Positions 1 through 9,242 are shown, counted from the first letter of the stretch. The stretch: DNA of 64,000 bases from Clostridioides sp. (GCA_031261505.1 JAISJN010000015.1:1-64000); one strand, 5' to 3'. Program-made: numbers and translations. Notes: generated by a model from the letters alone, not told the origin.

Positions 1-142
1 TCGATGAGTAGCAAAGCTAGAATGAAATGAAAAAAGAAAATCTAGATAGGGTTATAAGGTTCGTGTTTTTCAAGACGATTTCCTATTGAATTTTATAACT
101 CTATTATACAAGTGGGGGACATTTATATCAAAGTTATATAAG

Positions 143-202
143 TAAAAAACGGCTTTGCGAGTTTGAACCATACATCTAGTTTAGGTTGAACTCGTAAAGC
201 CG
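143..202 (-). terminator. Intrinsic terminator of the DUF1659/DUF2922 operon
   Basis: A long inverted repeat (150-169 against 184-202, outer arm CGGCTTTGCGAG) is followed on the minus strand by a T-run at 143-149. It lies 30 bp past the stop codon of the minus-strand gene ending at 232. Confidence 0.85.
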
Positions 203-231
203 AATTAGTTAATTACACAAGATAATCTAAT

Positions 232-462
232 TTACTCAAGTATCAAATCGTATTCAGAAGAATCGGTTTTGACGATCTTAGCTCCAATAGCACTTGCAAA
301 ATCAGAACCACGGTAGGCGAATATTCCCTTAGCTACAGCCAAATCCATAAACGCCTTTATTTCAGATTCTTCTATATCAGTTCTCGGGTTGTACACATTT
401 ACTGAAGTAGTAACATCAGCATCAGTCTTAAAACGCATTACTAATTTTCTTTCAACTTCCAT
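232..462 (-). CDS. DUF2922 family small protein
   Basis: 76-residue protein of unknown function. The pattern KLVMRFKTDA near the N terminus, a central acidic segment and AKIVKTDSSEYDL near the C terminus fit DUF2922 (PF11148), a family of small Firmicute proteins usually paired with a DUF1659 gene, as here. The start follows an AGGGAGG ribosome-binding site. It is the second gene of a two-gene minus-strand operon, 27 bp after the DUF1659 gene, and a strong terminator follows. No signal peptide or membrane segment is visible, so it is probably cytosolic. No function is assigned. Confidence 0.8.
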   Translation of the reverse strand: MEVERKLVMRFKTDADVTTSVNVYNPRTDIEESEIKAFMDLAVAKGIFAYRGSDFASAIGAKIVKTDSSEYDLILE

Positions 463-489
463 AATATTACCTCCCTAAGTTTAAAATAA

Positions 490-711
490 TTATTTTTCTG
501 TTAGAATTGAATTATCAACCCTAGCTATCTCTAAAAGTTCATTTTCCTGAAGGTCTATAAGAGATTTCACGACCTCTAAGATATCATCGTTGATTGCATC
601 GGATTTCAGTATACTAAAGGTTCTAGTCTTCTTGATGAGTTCCCCGTTGTCATCTACTCCACAGTCCATAGTAAGTTTTAGAGTAGATCCGTTCTTGATT
701 ATTTCGACCAT
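490..711 (-). CDS. DUF1659 family small protein
   Basis: 73-residue protein fitting DUF1659 (PF07872): a short beta-rich N-terminal half ending in KKTRTFSILK, then a helical segment with DDILEVVKSLIDLQ and a short tail. The function of the family is unknown; such genes commonly precede a DUF2922 gene, and that arrangement is seen here. A GGGGG ribosome-binding site precedes the ATG. Both genes of this operon have the same AATATT-ATG junction after the ribosome-binding site, which suggests matched translation. It is the first gene of the operon, so the promoter should lie in 712-1000, where no convincing minus-strand -35/-10 pair was found. Confidence 0.8.
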   Translation of the reverse strand: MVEIIKNGSTLKLTMDCGVDDNGELIKKTRTFSILKSDAINDDILEVVKSLIDLQENELLEIARVDNSILTEK

Positions 712-929
712 AATATTACCCCCTGAAAAAAAGTATTTTACAAAATTATCGTGTGCACATTTAACTTTGTAACTACAGTTTACATCGAAAAATCACTCTA
801 TAAAACTCGAAAAGTTGCAAAAATAAATTAGGTCGAAAACTTGTGTGGAAAAATGAAGGCAATTTGTCAGTTTATAAAAAAAATGTAAGAATAGACTTTA
901 TTTTTAAGATATTATGTATTAATATATAT

Positions 930-942
930 GTATACTGTATAC
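930..942. promoter_or_regulatory. GTATAC-type palindrome upstream of the Mor-like gene
   Basis: GTATACTGTATAC contains two self-complementary GTATAC units at 7-bp spacing. It lies 66 bp before the HTH gene. Related sequences occur at 1476-1491 and 3850-3860, inside promoter spacers of the two S-layer-type genes, and at 9152-9165. It is a candidate operator; the binding protein is unknown. No clear promoter was identified in the rest of 712-1008. Confidence 0.4.
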
Positions 943-1008
943 AATTCAATTGACTAACACTTACTCTGGAATGACTTTAAAAATAATTATATTTAAGGAG
1001 GGAAGGGC

Positions 1009-1362
1009 ATGTGTAAAAAACATATTACATATGTAAACGATAGATATTTGGAAGTGACGGTTGAACAAGAAAATTTATTATATATTATCGGATATTACGC
1101 ATTTATGGATGCGGTGGACTACTGTCCTGGTTTTGCTATAAAGATACCAACAAAGAAAAATTTATTGAAAGCCGAAAGAGACATGGAGATACGTAAGATG
1201 TATCTCAGTGGCGAAGATATTCGAGTGATATGTAAGCAATTTGGCATCACGGACACAACATGTAGAAAAGCAATTAAAAGAGCTGAGAAATTAGAAGTAG
1301 AATGTAAACTTGCCAAAGAAAAGAGCGAAATGAATTCAGAAGACAATATCGAAGAGGAATAA
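1009..1362 (+). CDS. Mor-like helix-turn-helix protein
   Basis: 117-residue small cytosolic protein. Residues about 24-100 resemble the Mor transcription-activator domain: a helical start (ENLLYIIGYYAFMDAVDYC), an IKIPTKKNLL strand, then a charged helix and a helix-turn-helix with LSGEDIRVICKQFGITDTTC and KAIKRAEK. The C-terminal 25 residues are acidic and probably disordered. Mor-type proteins of Firmicutes are often phage-derived activators, but no phage genes are visible here. The ATG follows an AAGGAGGGAAGG ribosome-binding site. It stands alone between the divergent DUF1659/DUF2922 operon and the S-layer genes. A palindrome upstream (930-942) recurs at the S-layer promoters, so it could regulate itself and them; this is inference. 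An AT-rich imperfect hairpin at about 1403-1434 could act as a weak terminator. Confidence 0.65.
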   Translation: MCKKHITYVNDRYLEVTVEQENLLYIIGYYAFMDAVDYCPGFAIKIPTKKNLLKAERDMEIRKMYLSGEDIRVICKQFGITDTTCRKAIKRAEKLEVECKLAKEKSEMNSEDNIEEE

Positions 1363-1465
1363 GAAAAAAACAAAAAAATCGACTAATCTATCCTACATAA
1401 ATATTATAATATAATCAAAAATTAGATTATAATAAAAGTTATTCCAGAAAAAGGGTTCAAAAATA

Positions 1466-1494
1466 TTGCAATTGGATACAGTATACGGTATTAT
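1466..1494 (+). promoter_or_regulatory. Promoter of first S-layer-type gene with GTATAC motif in the spacer
   Basis: TTGCAA (1466-1471), a 17-bp spacer and TATTAT (1489-1494) form a plausible sigma-A promoter. The spacer holds ATACAGTATAC (1476-1486), where a repressor could block polymerase. The 5' leader contains GAGATGTAATAAT (about 1539-1551), shared with the second S-layer gene. Confidence 0.5.
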
Positions 1495-1576
1495 AAGAAC
1501 GTGAAGAAATACGTTAATATCGGTGATTTAAAAAGAAAGAGATGTAATAATCATATTGTTGGGAGGAATTCATATA

Positions 1577-3634
1577 ATGAATACGAAAAGAAATTTAGCA
1601 ATGGTAATGGCAGCTGCAACGGTTGTGACTTCAGTTGCACCAGTTTTTGCAGCAGAGGTTGAATCGTTAGACGGACAAACTGTAGGTGTAAAAGACAGTG
1701 CGAAATTAGAACAATTAAAGAAAGAGGTACAGGCTTTACTTAGTAAGAAGTACACAGCAAATAAAGATTTATTGAGTGATGATACTTTAGCTGGTACAAA
1801 AGTATTTAATGTTAAGATTCAATTAAATAATGATGCAGAGACACCTATATCAAACATAAGTGAGCTTAACGCTATGCTTCTTAAATTAGAAGAATCAGAT
1901 GATAAGGTGAATATTTCAGCTGAAGTTAAATTAGGTGTTGGTTACAAAGAAGTAGACGGAAATGTAGTTGACAACAAGGTTAAGGTTTATACAGATGAAG
2001 ATATAACAAATTTATTAGGTATGGACTTGAAGACACAAATAAATACTTTAGAACAAGGATTGGTTACAAATGTCGATAGCACTAACAAAGAAATCTATCT
2101 TACAGTTAGAGGATTGGCTAACCCTATAGTATTAAAAGCCGGAGAAAAAATAGTAGTAAATCCAGTTTTACCATTAATAGATGATTCACAAGTGCTTTTC
2201 AAAAAAGATTCACTTGGACAAATGCTAGATAAAGATGGAGAAGTGACTACTGATAGAGAAAAGGCTGTTATCCTAGGTGTAAATCCTTATAAATACGATT
2301 TAGAACCTAGCGATTTCAAAGCAGAATTAAATTACACAATAGCTAACACTGATGTTATATCTGGAACTGTTAAAGCCAGTGATTTATACGATTTTGATAT
2401 CAATAGATTCTCAATAAAAGGTAATGAAGTATTTAAATTTATAAAAGATTATAAAGCTCTTGCTGGAGCTCCAATAGAAGCTAAATTGGTTGACGGAGAA
2501 CTTAGATTAACTGCTAATGAAACTAAAAAAGGTTTAACTAATCAGTTTACAAATTTAACTATAACAGGAACTAAGAACGAAATAAGTACTATATATGATG
2601 CTTTAAATGGTAAGTATTCAGGTGCTGTTGCTACTCAATATTTAAACTTAACTAAAGATGATGATAGCTTAGCTGATAAAACAGCTGGTCTTTATAGATA
2701 CACTTTAGCTGGAATGAATAGAATGCAAACAGCTGTTGAAATAAGTAAAGAACTTGATACTACTGCAGGAGTAGTTTTAGTATCTGGAGCAAATAATGCA
2801 GATGGACTAGCAGCTACACCATTCGCAGCAAGAAAAAATGCTTCAATACTTTTATCTGACAAAGATAGTATACCAGCAGATGTTATGAAAGAAATAAAGA
2901 GAATAAACGGAACTGTATATATAGTTGGTGGAAATAATTCTATATCAGATAAAGTTGAATCTCAACTAGACTCTCAGTTTATAAATTACGAAAGAATATC
3001 AGGAGTAGATAGAGCGGATACATCTCTTGAACTAGCTAAAGAATTAGGCGCAACACCTAGCGATTTATTTGTAGCTAATGGTAAAGCTGAAGCCGATGCT
3101 ATGTCTTCTGCATCTATAGCAGCAGCACAATACGACTTCGGAACAGCAAAGACAGCAGGGTATACTCCTATATTATTGACAAAAGATGATGGATTAACAT
3201 CAGCTCAGAAATCTTGGTTGAAAAATAAAACAATAGGTAAAATATATGCAGTTGGTGGAACATCTAGTCTATCAAATGATGTATTGAATTCATTAGAAAC
3301 TAATAGCGACAATGTTAAGAGATTAGCTGGCGACAATAGACAAGGAACTAATGCAGCAGTTTTACATGAGTTCTTTAGTAATGAAAATTCAATAAACTCA
3401 GTATATGTTGCTAAATCTGCAGACAATGGTCTAGTAGATGCTCTAGCAGCTGGAGTACTAGCAGCTAAAACACATGCACCATTAGTTTTAGCTTCAGAAA
3501 ACTTAAATGCTGATCAAACAGCAGTTATAAAAGCTAATAAAGCTAAATTTACTACTATAGGTGGAAGCCAAACACAAATTGGTTACAATGTTAATAAAGC
3601 AGTTTGGTCTGCTCTAGAAAATTTACTAAAATAA
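1577..3634 (+). CDS. CWB2-anchored surface protein, probable S-layer protein (copy 1)
   Basis: 685-residue secreted protein. The ATG at 1577 is chosen because GGGAGGA (1561-1567) sits 9 bp before it; an upstream in-frame TTG would overlap that site. Residues 1-26 are a signal peptide with likely cleavage after VFA. Residues 27 to about 370 are a lineage-specific region shared with the neighbouring copy. Three CWB2 repeats (PF04122) follow, starting near residues 375, 473 and 583 with GMNRMQTA, GVDRADTS and GDNRQGTN. CWB2 triplets bind an anionic wall polysaccharide non-covalently (PSII in C. difficile). Tandem placement beside secA2 and next to polysaccharide genes supports an S-layer role. 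A family called PCWBR2 is described as an adhesin in Peptostreptococcus anaerobius; whether this is that gene cannot be told here. Confidence 0.85.
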   Translation: MNTKRNLAMVMAAATVVTSVAPVFAAEVESLDGQTVGVKDSAKLEQLKKEVQALLSKKYTANKDLLSDDTLAGTKVFNVKIQLNNDAETPISNISELNAMLLKLEESDDKVNISAEVKLGVGYKEVDGNVVDNKVKVYTDEDITNLLGMDLKTQINTLEQGLVTNVDSTNKEIYLTVRGLANPIVLKAGEKIVVNPVLPLIDDSQVLFKKDSLGQMLDKDGEVTTDREKAVILGVNPYKYDLEPSDFKAELNYTIANTDVISGTVKASDLYDFDINRFSIKGNEVFKFIKDYKALAGAPIEAKLVDGELRLTANETKKGLTNQFTNLTITGTKNEISTIYDALNGKYSGAVATQYLNLTKDDDSLADKTAGLYRYTLAGMNRMQTAVEISKELDTTAGVVLVSGANNADGLAATPFAARKNASILLSDKDSIPADVMKEIKRINGTVYIVGGNNSISDKVESQLDSQFINYERISGVDRADTSLELAKELGATPSDLFVANGKAEADAMSSASIAAAQYDFGTAKTAGYTPILLTKDDGLTSAQKSWLKNKTIGKIYAVGGTSSLSNDVLNSLETNSDNVKRLAGDNRQGTNAAVLHEFFSNENSINSVYVAKSADNGLVDALAAGVLAAKTHAPLVLASENLNADQTAVIKANKAKFTTIGGSQTQIGYNVNKAVWSALENLLK

Positions 3635-3660
3635 TATATTTAAAATACAGTTTATCCGAA

Positions 3661-3699
3661 ATACCACACACTTGGGGAACAGGTGTGTGGTATTTTTTA
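3661..3699 (+). terminator. Intrinsic terminator after S-layer gene 1
   Basis: ATACCACACAC (3661-3671) pairs with GTGTGTGGTAT (3683-3693), followed by a T-run. It separates the two S-layer genes into independent transcripts. Confidence 0.9.
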
Positions 3700-3840
3700 T
3701 GAAGTTTAACTTCAAAAATATATCCCAATTTATACATGTGCCAAGCATAATTTCAATTTCAGTGTAGAGCATACTCTCATAGAAATAGTTAAATCAGCAT
3801 TTAGGCTACAGGAAATATAAACAAAAACGATTGCATAATA

Positions 3841-3868
3841 TTGCATAATGTATATTGTATTACATAAT
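3841..3868 (+). promoter_or_regulatory. Probable promoter of second S-layer-type gene
   Basis: TTGCAT (3841-3846), itself a 10-bp direct repeat of 3831-3836, is followed after 16 bp by CATAAT (3863-3868). The spacer contains GTATATTGTAT (3850-3860), similar to the motif in the first S-layer promoter and to 930-942. The 371-bp gap between the two S-layer genes otherwise holds only the terminator and a leader with GAGATGTAATAAT (3971-3983). Confidence 0.45.
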
Positions 3869-4005
3869 TACAACATACATTTTCTAATTTCGTGGAAAAC
3901 CTTGAAACTGTGCCATTTATGTATTATTATTACAGTGTGAGAAATATGTAACACCGGAATGTGAAAAATAGAGATGTAATAATTATAATTTTGGGAGGAT
4001 ACAAA

Positions 4006-6141
4006 ATGAATAAGAAAAACTTAGCAGTAGTAATGACTGCAGCAACAGTTGCAACTTCAGTAGCACCAGTATTTGCGGACACTACTGTTGCGTCATTAGA
4101 CGGACAAACTGTAGGAGTAAAAGACACTGCAAAAATCGAACAATTAAAGAAAGAAGTTAAAGAACTACTTGATACAAAATACAGTTCAAAAAAAGATCTT
4201 CTAAAAACTGTTGCAGCTAAAAGCTCAGTATTCGAAATTAGAGCAGCTATTGGTGTTGAACCAAAAAAAGCGACAGCAACAGAATCAGCAACTGGAACAT
4301 TAATAGATTCAGCATCAAAATTAAATGTTTTAATAGCTCAATTAGAAGAATCAAAAGACGTAAATAAGAAATTATACGTAAAAGCTTTTACAAATACTGC
4401 TGGTTATGTTGTATCAAATGGAGAAGTATTAGACAATAAAGAAAAAAAACTTACTGCAGATGATATGAAAATTGAAGGCTTTAAAGCTGATAAGGTAGCC
4501 GAAAAGATAAATGGAAAAGTTGCTGGATTAGTTACAGCTGATAGCAACGCTGGAGAAATAATACTTAAAGCAAGAGGTCTTGCATCACCAATAGTTTTAA
4601 AAGAAGGTGCAACAACAATAGTAGATCCTACTAATAATGATTTTAGTAAAGATCAAGTAGTTTATGCAAAAGATAGCTATGGAAATTGGATAGATGAAAA
4701 TAATAAAAAAGTTAATACTGAAGCAGAAGCTGCTGTAAAAAGCATAAGTGCTTACAAATTTGACTTAAAAGAATCAGAAAAAGATTTCAAATCAGAAATT
4801 GCTTTCACTATATCCAACTCAGATGTAGTAAATGAAACTGCTAAAGCTTCTGATCTATACGATTACAGCATAGATAGATTCTCAGCAAAAGGTAATGAAG
4901 TATTCAAATTTATAAAAGACTATGCTGAGGTGGATCACGTAGTTGCAACAATGACAGAAGCTGATGAACTTAAATTAACAGTACCTGAAGTTAAAGACGA
5001 TATAGTTAACCCATTTACTACTTTAACAATAACTGGTACTGCAAATGAATTAAAAACTTTAGCTACAGCATTAAATGGTAAATACGCTGAATACACAAAT
5101 ATTCCTAACTACTTAACTGCAGATGTAAAACTAGTAGATGGAAAAATGGGTCTTAAGAGACATACTTTAGCTGGTATGAATAGAATGCAAACAGCTGTTG
5201 AAATAAGTAAAGAACTTAGTGCTAAAAATGTAGTTCTAGTATCTGGATACAATAATGCAGATGGATTAGCTGCTACACCATTCGCAGCTGCTAACGATGC
5301 ATCAATATTATTATCTGACAAAGATAGTATACCAGCAGATGTTATGAAAGAAATAAAGGCAATAAAAACTGCAAACGTAAAGGCTAAGGTATATCTAGTT
5401 GGTGGAGTAAATTCTTTATCAGCAAAAATAGCAGAGCAATTAGAAGTAGCTGGTATGGATAGTAATAATGTAGTAAGAATAGCTGGTACTGATAGAGCAG
5501 CAACTTCTTTAAAACTAGCTAAAGAAATATCTGCTAATCCTACAGACTTATTCGTAGCTAACGGAAAAGCTGAAGCTGATGCAATGTCTTCTGCTGCAAT
5601 AGCTGCTAACGAAGATACATTTGACGGAGCTAAGGGAGCTAATTTTACTCCAATATTATTAACAAACGACAATGGTTTAACTGAAGAACAGAGCGCTTGG
5701 TTAAATAAACAAACTGAGACAACTAAATTAAATAACATATATGCAGTTGGTGGAGCTACTCATCTATCAGATGCAGTATTGACTTCATTAGAAGGAAATG
5801 CTAACGATGTAACTAGATTAGCTGGTGCTAATAGACAGGCTACAAATGCAGCAGTTCTACATGCATTCTATAATAATAAAGAAATGAAAAATACAGAAAT
5901 AAACAAGATATTTGTTGCAAAATCAGATGACAAGGGTCTAGTAGATGCACTTTCAGCTGGAGTATTAGCTGGTAAAGAAAAAGCACCTTTAGTATTAGCT
6001 TCTGAAAGCTTACAGGCTGATCAAGTAGGAGTTATGAAATCACATAATAAATTTGGTTTCCAAGGATACCAAACACAAGTTGGATACAACGTTAACGTAA
6101 ACGTATGGTCAACTCTTGAAAACATAATATTAGGAAAATAA
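4006..6141 (+). CDS. CWB2-anchored surface protein, probable S-layer protein (copy 2)
   Basis: 711-residue secreted paralogue of the preceding protein. The start at 4006 follows GGGAGGA; an earlier in-frame GTG at 3961 has no ribosome-binding site. The signal peptide ends near VFA-DT. The mature start matches copy 1 (SLDGQTVGVKD, then LEQLKKEV-type sequence), and further blocks such as KASDLYD and GNEVFKFIKDY are shared, while the regions between diverge. CWB2 repeats begin near residues 386, 491 and 603 (GMNRMQTA, GTDRAATS, GANRQATN). Codon use is strongly biased to A/T-ending codons, as in highly expressed S-layer genes. No cysteines or catalytic motifs are apparent, so a structural or adhesive role is likely. 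Several DNA stretches in the CWB2 region are near-identical to copy 1. Confidence 0.85.
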   Translation: MNKKNLAVVMTAATVATSVAPVFADTTVASLDGQTVGVKDTAKIEQLKKEVKELLDTKYSSKKDLLKTVAAKSSVFEIRAAIGVEPKKATATESATGTLIDSASKLNVLIAQLEESKDVNKKLYVKAFTNTAGYVVSNGEVLDNKEKKLTADDMKIEGFKADKVAEKINGKVAGLVTADSNAGEIILKARGLASPIVLKEGATTIVDPTNNDFSKDQVVYAKDSYGNWIDENNKKVNTEAEAAVKSISAYKFDLKESEKDFKSEIAFTISNSDVVNETAKASDLYDYSIDRFSAKGNEVFKFIKDYAEVDHVVATMTEADELKLTVPEVKDDIVNPFTTLTITGTANELKTLATALNGKYAEYTNIPNYLTADVKLVDGKMGLKRHTLAGMNRMQTAVEISKELSAKNVVLVSGYNNADGLAATPFAAANDASILLSDKDSIPADVMKEIKAIKTANVKAKVYLVGGVNSLSAKIAEQLEVAGMDSNNVVRIAGTDRAATSLKLAKEISANPTDLFVANGKAEADAMSSAAIAANEDTFDGAKGANFTPILLTNDNGLTEEQSAWLNKQTETTKLNNIYAVGGATHLSDAVLTSLEGNANDVTRLAGANRQATNAAVLHAFYNNKEMKNTEINKIFVAKSDDKGLVDALSAGVLAGKEKAPLVLASESLQADQVGVMKSHNKFGFQGYQTQVGYNVNVNVWSTLENIILGK

Positions 6142-6162
6142 TAAATACTAACATAAGTTTCA

Positions 6163-6221
6163 AATAACACGGGCTGTCGCAGCTGCTGGTTTCTAGCAAC
6201 TGCGGCAGTCCGTGTTATTTT
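6163..6221 (+). terminator. Intrinsic terminator after S-layer gene 2
   Basis: A long, nearly perfect stem begins with AATAACACGG at 6163 and ends with CCGTGTTATT near 6219, with an inner CTG-CGCAG pairing. It is followed by a short T-rich tail. Confidence 0.85.
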
Positions 6222-6313
6222 ACCCAATCCCACCTAAATTCAACAAATAAATGATTTATCCTCAAATATAAGGTATAATAGAATATGTAAATTCAAAAAA
6301 CGGAGGTAAATTA

Positions 6314-8674
6314 ATGTCATTATTAGATAGAATGGTAGACAAATCAGATAAAATAGAGATAAAATCCCTAAACCAAATAGTGGACAAAATAGATGCATTA
6401 GAACCACAGATCAAGGCTCTGACAGATGAAGAGTTGAAAGCTTGTACAGCTGAATTCAAGGAAAGATTAGAAGGCGGCACTACATTAGACGAGCTATTGC
6501 CAGAGGCGTTTGCAGTGGTTAGAGAGGCTACCTATAGGGTGCTTGGTATGAGACAGTACAGAGTGCAGCTTATAGGTGGGATAGTACTGCACCAAGGCAA
6601 GATAGCTGAGATGAGAACAGGTGAGGGGAAAACCCTAGTCGCAATAGCTCCAGTATATCTAAATGCGCTTACAGGCGAGGGTTCACACGTAATCACAGTC
6701 AATGACTACCTTGCAAATCGTGATAAGGAGCAGCTAGAGCCAGTGTACAATTTCCTAGGTATGAGCGTAGGGGTTATACTACAGGACCAGGATCCAGCCC
6801 TTCGTAAACAACAGTACTTATGCGATATAGTATACGGAACAAATAACGAATTTGGCTTCGATTATTTAAAGGACAATATGGTGACTAGAAAAACGGATAA
6901 AGTTCAGAGAGAGCTTTCATTTGCCATAGTCGATGAGGTCGATTCAATACTTATAGACGAGGCTAGGACACCGCTTATTATTTCTGGGCCTGGAGATGAG
7001 AGTACAGACATGTACAAAAAAGCAAATTCCTTCGTGCTTACGCTAAACGAGGATGAATTTGAAACAGATGAAAAGGACGATTACGCTACCTTGACTGAAA
7101 AAGGATTTAGAAAGGCAGAGTGGTTCTTCGGTGTAAAAAATATCACTAACATTGAGAATATAGAGATCTACCACCATATCAACCAGGCGCTCAGGGCAAA
7201 TAAATTGATGGAGCTAGATGTGGATTATGTCGTGAAAGACGGCGAGGTATTTATAGTAGATGAGTTTACAGGTAGAATAATGGATGGACGTAGGTATTCT
7301 GAAGGTCTTCACCAGGCGGTTGAGGCTAAGGAAGGCGTTGAGATAAAGAACGAGTCGAAAACCATGGCTACTGTTACCTTCCAGAATTTCTTTAGACTAT
7401 ACAAAAAGCTATCCGGTATGACTGGCACTGCTAAGACGGAAGAGACAGAGTTTGAAGCTACATACAATATGAACGTTATTCAAATACCTACAAATAGACC
7501 GATACTCAGGGCTGATTTAAACGATAAGGTATTTAAGACAGAGGAAGCTAAGTACAGGGCTGTAGTCGATGAAATAATTAGGATACACGAGACAGGTCAA
7601 CCGATACTTGTCGGTACTGTTTCAATAGATAAATCAGAGATGCTTTCAAATAAACTTATTGCAAGAGGTGTGAAGCACGAGGTCTTAAACGCTAAGCAAC
7701 ATGAGAGAGAGGCTAAGATAGTTGAAAGAGCCGGTACTCTAGGGGCTGTGACTATAGCTACAAATATGGCTGGTCGTGGTACGGATATCTCGCTTGGAGC
7801 TGGAGATAAGGAAGAGGAAGAAAAGGTAAGGGCCTTGGGTGGACTTTACGTGATAGGTACGGAGAGACATGAGACTAGAAGAATAGACAATCAGCTAAGG
7901 GGTAGATCTGGGCGTCAGGGAGATCCTGGTACATCTAGGTTCTTCGTGAGCGTTGAGGACGAGGTAATTAAACTCTACGGCGGTAAGAGCATTGAGAAGA
8001 TTATGAAAAAACTAGGAAATACAGATGAAGAGGTGGCACTTGAGAGTAAGAATCTTTCGAAGGCTATAGAGAGAGCACAGAGGGGTATAGAGGGCAAAAA
8101 CTTTGAAATTAGAAAAAATGTCCTCAAATACGATGATGTTATAAATGAACAGAGAAAGACTATTTATGCAGAGAGAGATAGGGTTCTGGATGATATGGAC
8201 CTAGAGGACGAGATATTGAAGATGGCTAGAAGCATTGTAAAAGAGGCTTCTGAGAAATACCTAGGCAAGAGCAGGGATTATATAAGATATCTAAAATATC
8301 TGTACAATGCATTTATGCCTCTAAATACTGTTATTATACCAGATGTGGAAAAGATGAGCGCAGATGAAATCGTGGAATACACATTCGATATAGTCAAGAG
8401 GGTGTACGACCTCAAGAAGATGTACGACGGCAGGGATTATGTTAAGGAACAGGGAAAAAGAGTTCTACTCCAAGTAGTAGATAATTTCTGGGTAGACCAT
8501 ATAGACGCTATGGACCAACTTAGACAGTATATAGGACTTAGGGCTATCGGACAAAAAGACCCGGTTAAAGAGTACGAAATAGAAGGGTTCCAGATGTTTG
8601 AAGCCTTAAATAGGACTATAAGGGACAACACAGTTAGATACTTGTTTAAGTTCAACGAAGAAGACGAAGCATAA
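6314..8674 (+). CDS. secA2: Accessory Sec translocase ATPase SecA2
   Basis: 786-residue preprotein-translocase ATPase. Visible motifs: Walker A MRTGEGKT (about 100-107), the DEAD-like DEVDSILIDEARTPL block (about 207-221), GMTGTAKTE, and motif VI region ATNMAGRGTDI. The C terminus ends in FKFNEEDEA and lacks the cysteine-rich zinc/SecB-binding tail typical of housekeeping SecA. That, the shorter length and the position beside S-layer genes fit SecA2, which in C. difficile is needed for export of SlpA and other CWB2 proteins and is encoded beside slpA. It should work at the membrane with SecYEG and SecA1. The start follows CGGAGG. A TATAAT at 6274-6279 is a likely -10 with a poor -35. Assignment as SecA2 rather than SecA1 rests on context and tail loss. 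Confidence 0.85.
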   Translation: MSLLDRMVDKSDKIEIKSLNQIVDKIDALEPQIKALTDEELKACTAEFKERLEGGTTLDELLPEAFAVVREATYRVLGMRQYRVQLIGGIVLHQGKIAEMRTGEGKTLVAIAPVYLNALTGEGSHVITVNDYLANRDKEQLEPVYNFLGMSVGVILQDQDPALRKQQYLCDIVYGTNNEFGFDYLKDNMVTRKTDKVQRELSFAIVDEVDSILIDEARTPLIISGPGDESTDMYKKANSFVLTLNEDEFETDEKDDYATLTEKGFRKAEWFFGVKNITNIENIEIYHHINQALRANKLMELDVDYVVKDGEVFIVDEFTGRIMDGRRYSEGLHQAVEAKEGVEIKNESKTMATVTFQNFFRLYKKLSGMTGTAKTEETEFEATYNMNVIQIPTNRPILRADLNDKVFKTEEAKYRAVVDEIIRIHETGQPILVGTVSIDKSEMLSNKLIARGVKHEVLNAKQHEREAKIVERAGTLGAVTIATNMAGRGTDISLGAGDKEEEEKVRALGGLYVIGTERHETRRIDNQLRGRSGRQGDPGTSRFFVSVEDEVIKLYGGKSIEKIMKKLGNTDEEVALESKNLSKAIERAQRGIEGKNFEIRKNVLKYDDVINEQRKTIYAERDRVLDDMDLEDEILKMARSIVKEASEKYLGKSRDYIRYLKYLYNAFMPLNTVIIPDVEKMSADEIVEYTFDIVKRVYDLKKMYDGRDYVKEQGKRVLLQVVDNFWVDHIDAMDQLRQYIGLRAIGQKDPVKEYEIEGFQMFEALNRTIRDNTVRYLFKFNEEDEA

Positions 8675-8691
8675 TCGATACTGATAATATA

Positions 8692-8836
8692 AAATTAGAG
8701 AAATGCCCACACCTCTGCAGGCGGGGGCATTTCTCTAATTTCAGCTGGTAGTATTTATAAATCACCATTTAAAACTATGGTGATTTTGATTTTAGACAAA
8801 AGAAAAGAAAGAGACCCGGTGAGGTCTCTTTCTTTT
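8692..8836 (+). terminator. Three successive terminator hairpins after secA2
   Basis: Hairpin 1: AAATTAGAGAAATGCCC (8692-8708) with its complement ending at 8741. Hairpin 2: ATCACCAT/ATGGTGAT (8761-8784) followed by TTTTGATTTT. Hairpin 3: GAAAGAGACC with GGTCTCTTTC (8807-8832) followed by TTTT. Together they form an unusually strong block between secA2 and the next gene. Confidence 0.85.
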
Positions 8837-9242
8837 ATGTGTGAGAAATACGGAAAAAAGAGATGTTAGAAATTACTTTCTTCCTATCAGCATTATACTA
8901 TAAAGAATTTTAAATGTCCAATAAATAATTGTTTTATTCAAGTAATTTATTACAAAGTTGTTACTTTTACGTTGAAATAAAGACGTTTTCAAAGGTAGTT
9001 AGAAAATTTTTTAAAATTTAAATTTTTTTGATAGATAATGTCTGATAAAAGGTTATTTATAGGATATAGAATTTTCGATATTGCGTATAAATACATATAA
9101 AAAGTACAAGTTTTCCAACGCCTTAGCTTAGGTTTTAGATGTATATTGAGAACACAGTATACAGTTGGTGGAATCCTGCTCTAAATGACAAAAATTGACA
9201 AATGAGTCTATAGCTAAAGGGCAAAGCTATATTTTCAAAGTT
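8837..9242. other. Non-coding gap upstream of the CWB2-amidase
   Basis: AT-rich stretch with no supported gene. At 8839-8866 it holds GTGTGAGAAATACG followed by an AGAGATGT element, which resembles the leader of S-layer gene 2 (3935-3948 and 3971-3978). An ACACAGTATACAG element at 9152-9164 is related to the GTATAC motifs upstream of the S-layer genes. Confidence 0.4.

Noticed and set aside
1009-1362. Prophage remnant
   Set aside because: The Mor-like domain is phage-related, but no integrase, attachment site or other phage gene is nearby.
5109-5738. 209-residue ORF on the minus strand inside S-layer gene 2
   Set aside because: It is antisense to a well-supported gene with matching codon bias, has low-complexity Ser/Ala/Leu content and no ribosome-binding site or family resemblance.
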